Positions 6,827 to 8,427 of a stretch of DNA of 8,427 nt are shown one piece after another. The translations under genes were made by a program, and so were the position numbers. This stretch comes from UBA5314 sp964635975 (lineage in GTDB: Bacteria > Bacillota > Syntrophomonadia > Syntrophomonadales > Syntrophomonadaceae): contig CAZWPO010000055.1 in NCBI GenBank assembly GCA_964635975.1, forward strand, positions 1-8,427, given 5' to 3'. The notes beneath the pieces were generated by a model that did not search any database, was not told where the DNA came from, and worked only from the letters and a program-made list of their open reading frames with translations. Each line of letters starts with the position of its first letter. Position 1 is the first letter of the stretch.

Positions 6827-7858
6827 ATGCGGAAGTTAATGAATGTGCTATACGTGACAACTCCTGAATCATACCTTGCAAGAGACGGAGAAAACGTTGT
6901 TGTTAAAGTTGATAATAATGTATTGGGCAAAATGCCAATACATATTCTCGAAGGCATTGTTACCTTCGGTTATATGGGGGCAAGTCCTTCCCTCATGGGA
7001 CTGTGTGCCGAGCGCGGTGTATCATTATCATTTCTAACGGGTAATGGTAAATTCCTGGCCAGGGTTCAAGGCCCAGTTTCCGGTAATGTACTATTGAGAC
7101 GCCGCCAGTATCGCCTAGCCGATGACTTAAATGCATCAGCAGGGATAGCTGCAAACTGCATAATTGGAAAAGCATTGAACTGCAGGACAGTACTCCAAAG
7201 AGCAGTACGTGATCATCGCGACAAAATTGAGAGCGAAAAAATCAGCGCAGCTGTCGCTCGGATGGCCTATCAGATAAAGCGCCTGGAAAAGTGCAACAAT
7301 CTGGATATAGCCAGAGGTATTGAGGGAGAGGCTGCTCAGACCTATTTTTCATGTTTTTCGGAACTGATTTTAGAACAGAAGGAAGCTTTTCCATTTGCCG
7401 GGCGCAATCGGCGCCCTCCTAAAGATAATATTAACGCCCTGCTTTCTTTTCTATATACTCTCTTGGTACACGATATCAGGTCAGGTCTGGAGACAGTCGG
7501 ACTTGATCCGGCAGTAGGATTCCTGCACAGGGATAGGCCAGGAAGGCCCAGTCTGGCCCTGGATCTGATGGAAGAATTGCGCCCAGTGCTGGTGGACCGG
7601 CTGGCACTATCGCTGGTGAACAGAAAACAAATAAACTCCAGCGGATTTACATTAAATGAAAGCGGCGGTGTAGTTATGGATAATGAAACAAGGAAAATTG
7701 TACTTACAGCCTGGCAGAAGCGGAAGCAGGATGAAATAACTCATCCTTATTTAGATGAAAAAATATCGTTTGGTCTGTTGCCGTACGTTCAGGCACTGCT
7801 AATGGCGAGGTTTTTGAGAGGAGACTTGGACGGATATCCTGTTTTTATTTGGCGATAG
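6827..7858 (+). CDS. cas1: Cas1: CRISPR integrase
   Basis: Cas1 is the metal-dependent integrase that, with Cas2, inserts prespacers at the leader-repeat junction. The 343-aa length is normal for I-C Cas1. It has an N-terminal beta domain and a helical catalytic domain with the expected metal ligands: E166 in GIEGEAAQTYF, H234 in GFLHRDRPGRPSLA and D246 in LDLMEELRP. The start ATG has AAGGAG (6815-6820) at 6 nt spacing. It sits 36 nt after cas4 and 29 nt before the preferred cas2 start, in the cas4-cas1-cas2 adaptation cassette. All key residues are intact, so the enzyme should be active. Confidence 0.97.
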   Translation: MRKLMNVLYVTTPESYLARDGENVVVKVDNNVLGKMPIHILEGIVTFGYMGASPSLMGLCAERGVSLSFLTGNGKFLARVQGPVSGNVLLRRRQYRLADDLNASAGIAANCIIGKALNCRTVLQRAVRDHRDKIESEKISAAVARMAYQIKRLEKCNNLDIARGIEGEAAQTYFSCFSELILEQKEAFPFAGRNRRPPKDNINALLSFLYTLLVHDIRSGLETVGLDPAVGFLHRDRPGRPSLALDLMEELRPVLVDRLALSLVNRKQINSSGFTLNESGGVVMDNETRKIVLTAWQKRKQDEITHPYLDEKISFGLLPYVQALLMARFLRGDLDGYPVFIWR

Positions 7859-7887
7859 GCAGGAAATATGTTTAAGGTGTGACACGT

Positions 7888-8178
7888 ATGTTAGTTCTAG
7901 TAACTTATGATGTAAGCACAAGCTCCACAGAAGGACAGAAGCGACTGCGTAAGGTTGCTAAGGAATGTGTGAATTACGGGCAAAGGGTGCAGAAGTCAGT
8001 GTTTGAATGCCTATTAGATCCTGCCCAGTATGTGGGTTTAAAGAACCGCCTTGAAAAAATCATCAATCATGAACAGGATAGTATTCGTTTTTATCTCTTG
8101 GGCAGTAATTGGAAACGGCGGGTCGAGCAGATAGGAGTGAAGGAAAGCTATGATCCAGAAGGAACATTAATGTTATAA
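7888..8178 (+). CDS. cas2: Cas2: adaptation complex subunit
   Basis: Cas2 forms the central dimer of the Cas1-Cas2 integration complex. The 96-aa protein begins MLVLVTYDVST, the usual I-C Cas2 start, with the conserved Asp (D8) at the end of strand one. It continues with KRLRKVAKECVNYGQRVQKSVFECLLD and ends near a short strand, YLLGSNW. The frame is also open from GTG 7879, but AAGG (7874-7877) nearly touches that codon. ATG 7888 has this SD at 10 nt and gives the family-standard N-terminus, so I prefer it. The stop codon overlaps a TATAAT sequence (8174-8179) at the border of the leader. Confidence 0.96.
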   Translation: MLVLVTYDVSTSSTEGQKRLRKVAKECVNYGQRVQKSVFECLLDPAQYVGLKNRLEKIINHEQDSIRFYLLGSNWKRRVEQIGVKESYDPEGTLML

Positions 8179-8296
8179 TTGCGCGAACCCCAAGCTGTCG
8201 TTATGTAGTTTTGCTTGTAATTAATGAATTAGAGGTGTAGAGAGATAGGTTTTTGTTATTGAGGTTCGCGATGCCTTTGTTCAGGGAAATATGTCA

Positions 8297-8306
8297 GGAA
8301 TATTCC
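8297..8306. repeat. Perfect 10-bp palindrome in the leader
   Basis: GGAATATTCC is self-complementary and covers roughly -36 to -45 relative to the start point expected from the TATAAT box. It is the end of a loose tandem pair, TCAGGGAAATATG (8281-8293) and TCAGGAATATTCC (8294-8306). This could be a regulator or architectural protein site; chance cannot be excluded. Confidence 0.4.
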
Positions 8307-8308
8307 AG

Positions 8309-8335
8309 ATGACTTTGCGGAAAACAAGCTATAAT
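8309..8335 (+). promoter_or_regulatory. Candidate promoter of the CRISPR array
   Basis: A perfect -10 box TATAAT lies at 8330-8335. The best -35 candidate is ATGACT (8309-8314, 4 of 6 matches) with a short 15-bp spacer; at the ideal 17-bp spacing there is no match. Transcription would start near 8342, about 55 nt before the first repeat, a normal arrangement for pre-crRNA. The weak -35 suggests a modest or activator-dependent promoter. Confidence 0.55.
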
Positions 8336-8395
8336 TAACGGTTCGCGGTTAAGCTGCCGGAATTACCCGATTTTACGATAGTTCAGATATATACA

Positions 8396-8427
8396 GTCGC
8401 GCCCCCTGCGGGCGCGTGGATTGAAAC
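8396..8427 (+). CRISPR. First (leader-proximal) type I-C CRISPR repeat; array continues past the window
   Basis: This 32-bp unit starts GTCGCGCC and ends GTGGATTGAAAC, the classic type I-C repeat form. CGCGCCC (8398-8404) pairs perfectly with GGGCGCG (8410-8416) around a 5-nt loop CCTGC. By analogy with characterised I-C systems, Cas5c should cut after the last stem base (8416/8417), leaving an 11-nt 5' handle TGGATTGAAAC on each crRNA. Only one repeat is in the window and no spacer is visible. The call rests on repeat identity, its position after cas2 and a leader, and the same orientation as the operon. Confidence 0.93.

Larger units (their letters stand above)
8182..8347. repeat. Three copies of the 8-bp leader motif GGTTCGCG
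   Basis: The copies are CGCGAACC (8182-8189, inverted), GGTTCGCG (8263-8270) and GGTTCGCG (8340-8347). The two direct copies are 77 bp apart. The last is flanked by TTAAC (8335-8339) and GTTAA (8348-8352), which extends it into an inverted repeat and places it on the predicted start point of array transcription. A site for a DNA-binding protein is a reasonable guess, but the function is unknown to me. Confidence 0.6.
8179..8395 (+). promoter_or_regulatory. CRISPR leader
   Basis: This 217-bp non-coding stretch between cas2 and the first repeat is where the array promoter and the integration signals should lie. It holds a TATAAT box (8330-8335), three copies of an 8-bp motif (CGCGAACC at 8182-8189; GGTTCGCG at 8263-8270 and 8340-8347) and the perfect palindrome GGAATATTCC (8297-8306). 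I see no repeat-like sequence within it, so the repeat at the window end is the leader-proximal one. No open reading frame of note is present on either strand. Confidence 0.85.

Noticed and set aside
422..8178. A novel or hybrid defence system hidden within the cas operon
   Set aside because: Every gene has a clear type I-C family assignment in the standard order. The gaps are too short for an extra gene, and the only additional product supported is the known internal Cas11c.
8179..8395. Possible additional degenerate CRISPR repeat inside the leader
   Set aside because: The GGTTCGCG copies share only a short GC-rich word with the repeat stem; no GTGGATTGAAAC-like tail or full hairpin is present.

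Overview
The window holds a complete, intact type I-C (Dvulg-type) CRISPR-Cas locus, all on the + strand: cas3 - cas5c - cas8c (with an in-frame internal cas11c) - cas7c - cas4 - cas1 - cas2, then a leader of about 217 bp and the first, leader-proximal CRISPR repeat, whose last base is the last base of the window. The spacers lie beyond the window, so nothing can be said about what the system targets. The gene order, the repeat (stem-loop followed by GTGGATTGAAAC) and the protein motifs all agree on subtype I-C. I see no frameshift or truncation, and every catalytic motif I could test is present.

Layout. Bases 1-16 carry the first codons of a divergent minus-strand gene behind a strong Shine-Dalgarno sequence. 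Bases 17-421 are an AT-rich, non-coding divergent intergenic region with candidate promoter and operator-like repeats. Bases 422-5139 carry the interference genes cas3, cas5c and cas8c, tightly packed (gaps of a few bases, one 4-base ATGA overlap). cas7c follows after a short AT-rich gap. cas4, cas1 and cas2 form the adaptation module (6092-8178), with gaps of 2 to about 36 bases. The spacing suggests one transcript. The leader has its own TATAAT box about 60 bp before the repeat, three copies of an 8-bp motif (GGTTCGCG or its complement) and a perfect 10-bp palindrome.

How the genes work together. Cas5c is expected to cut the pre-crRNA at the base of the repeat hairpin, a job done by Cas6 in most other type I subtypes; no cas6 is present. 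Cas5c, Cas8c, Cas7c and Cas11c would form the Cascade surveillance complex, and Cas3 would be recruited to nick and degrade the target. Cas4, Cas1 and Cas2 would select, trim and integrate new spacers at the leader-repeat junction just downstream.

Organism. Strong AGGAGG-like ribosome binding sites, use of GTG/TTG starts, mid-range to low GC with AT-rich intergenic DNA, and the general style of the proteins suggest a Gram-positive anaerobe of the Clostridia (Peptococcaceae or Syntrophomonadaceae-like). This is an inference from style, not a demonstrated identity. I find no evidence for an undescribed system. The points most worth checking are the internal Cas11c start, the leader motifs and the sharp composition change inside cas8c.
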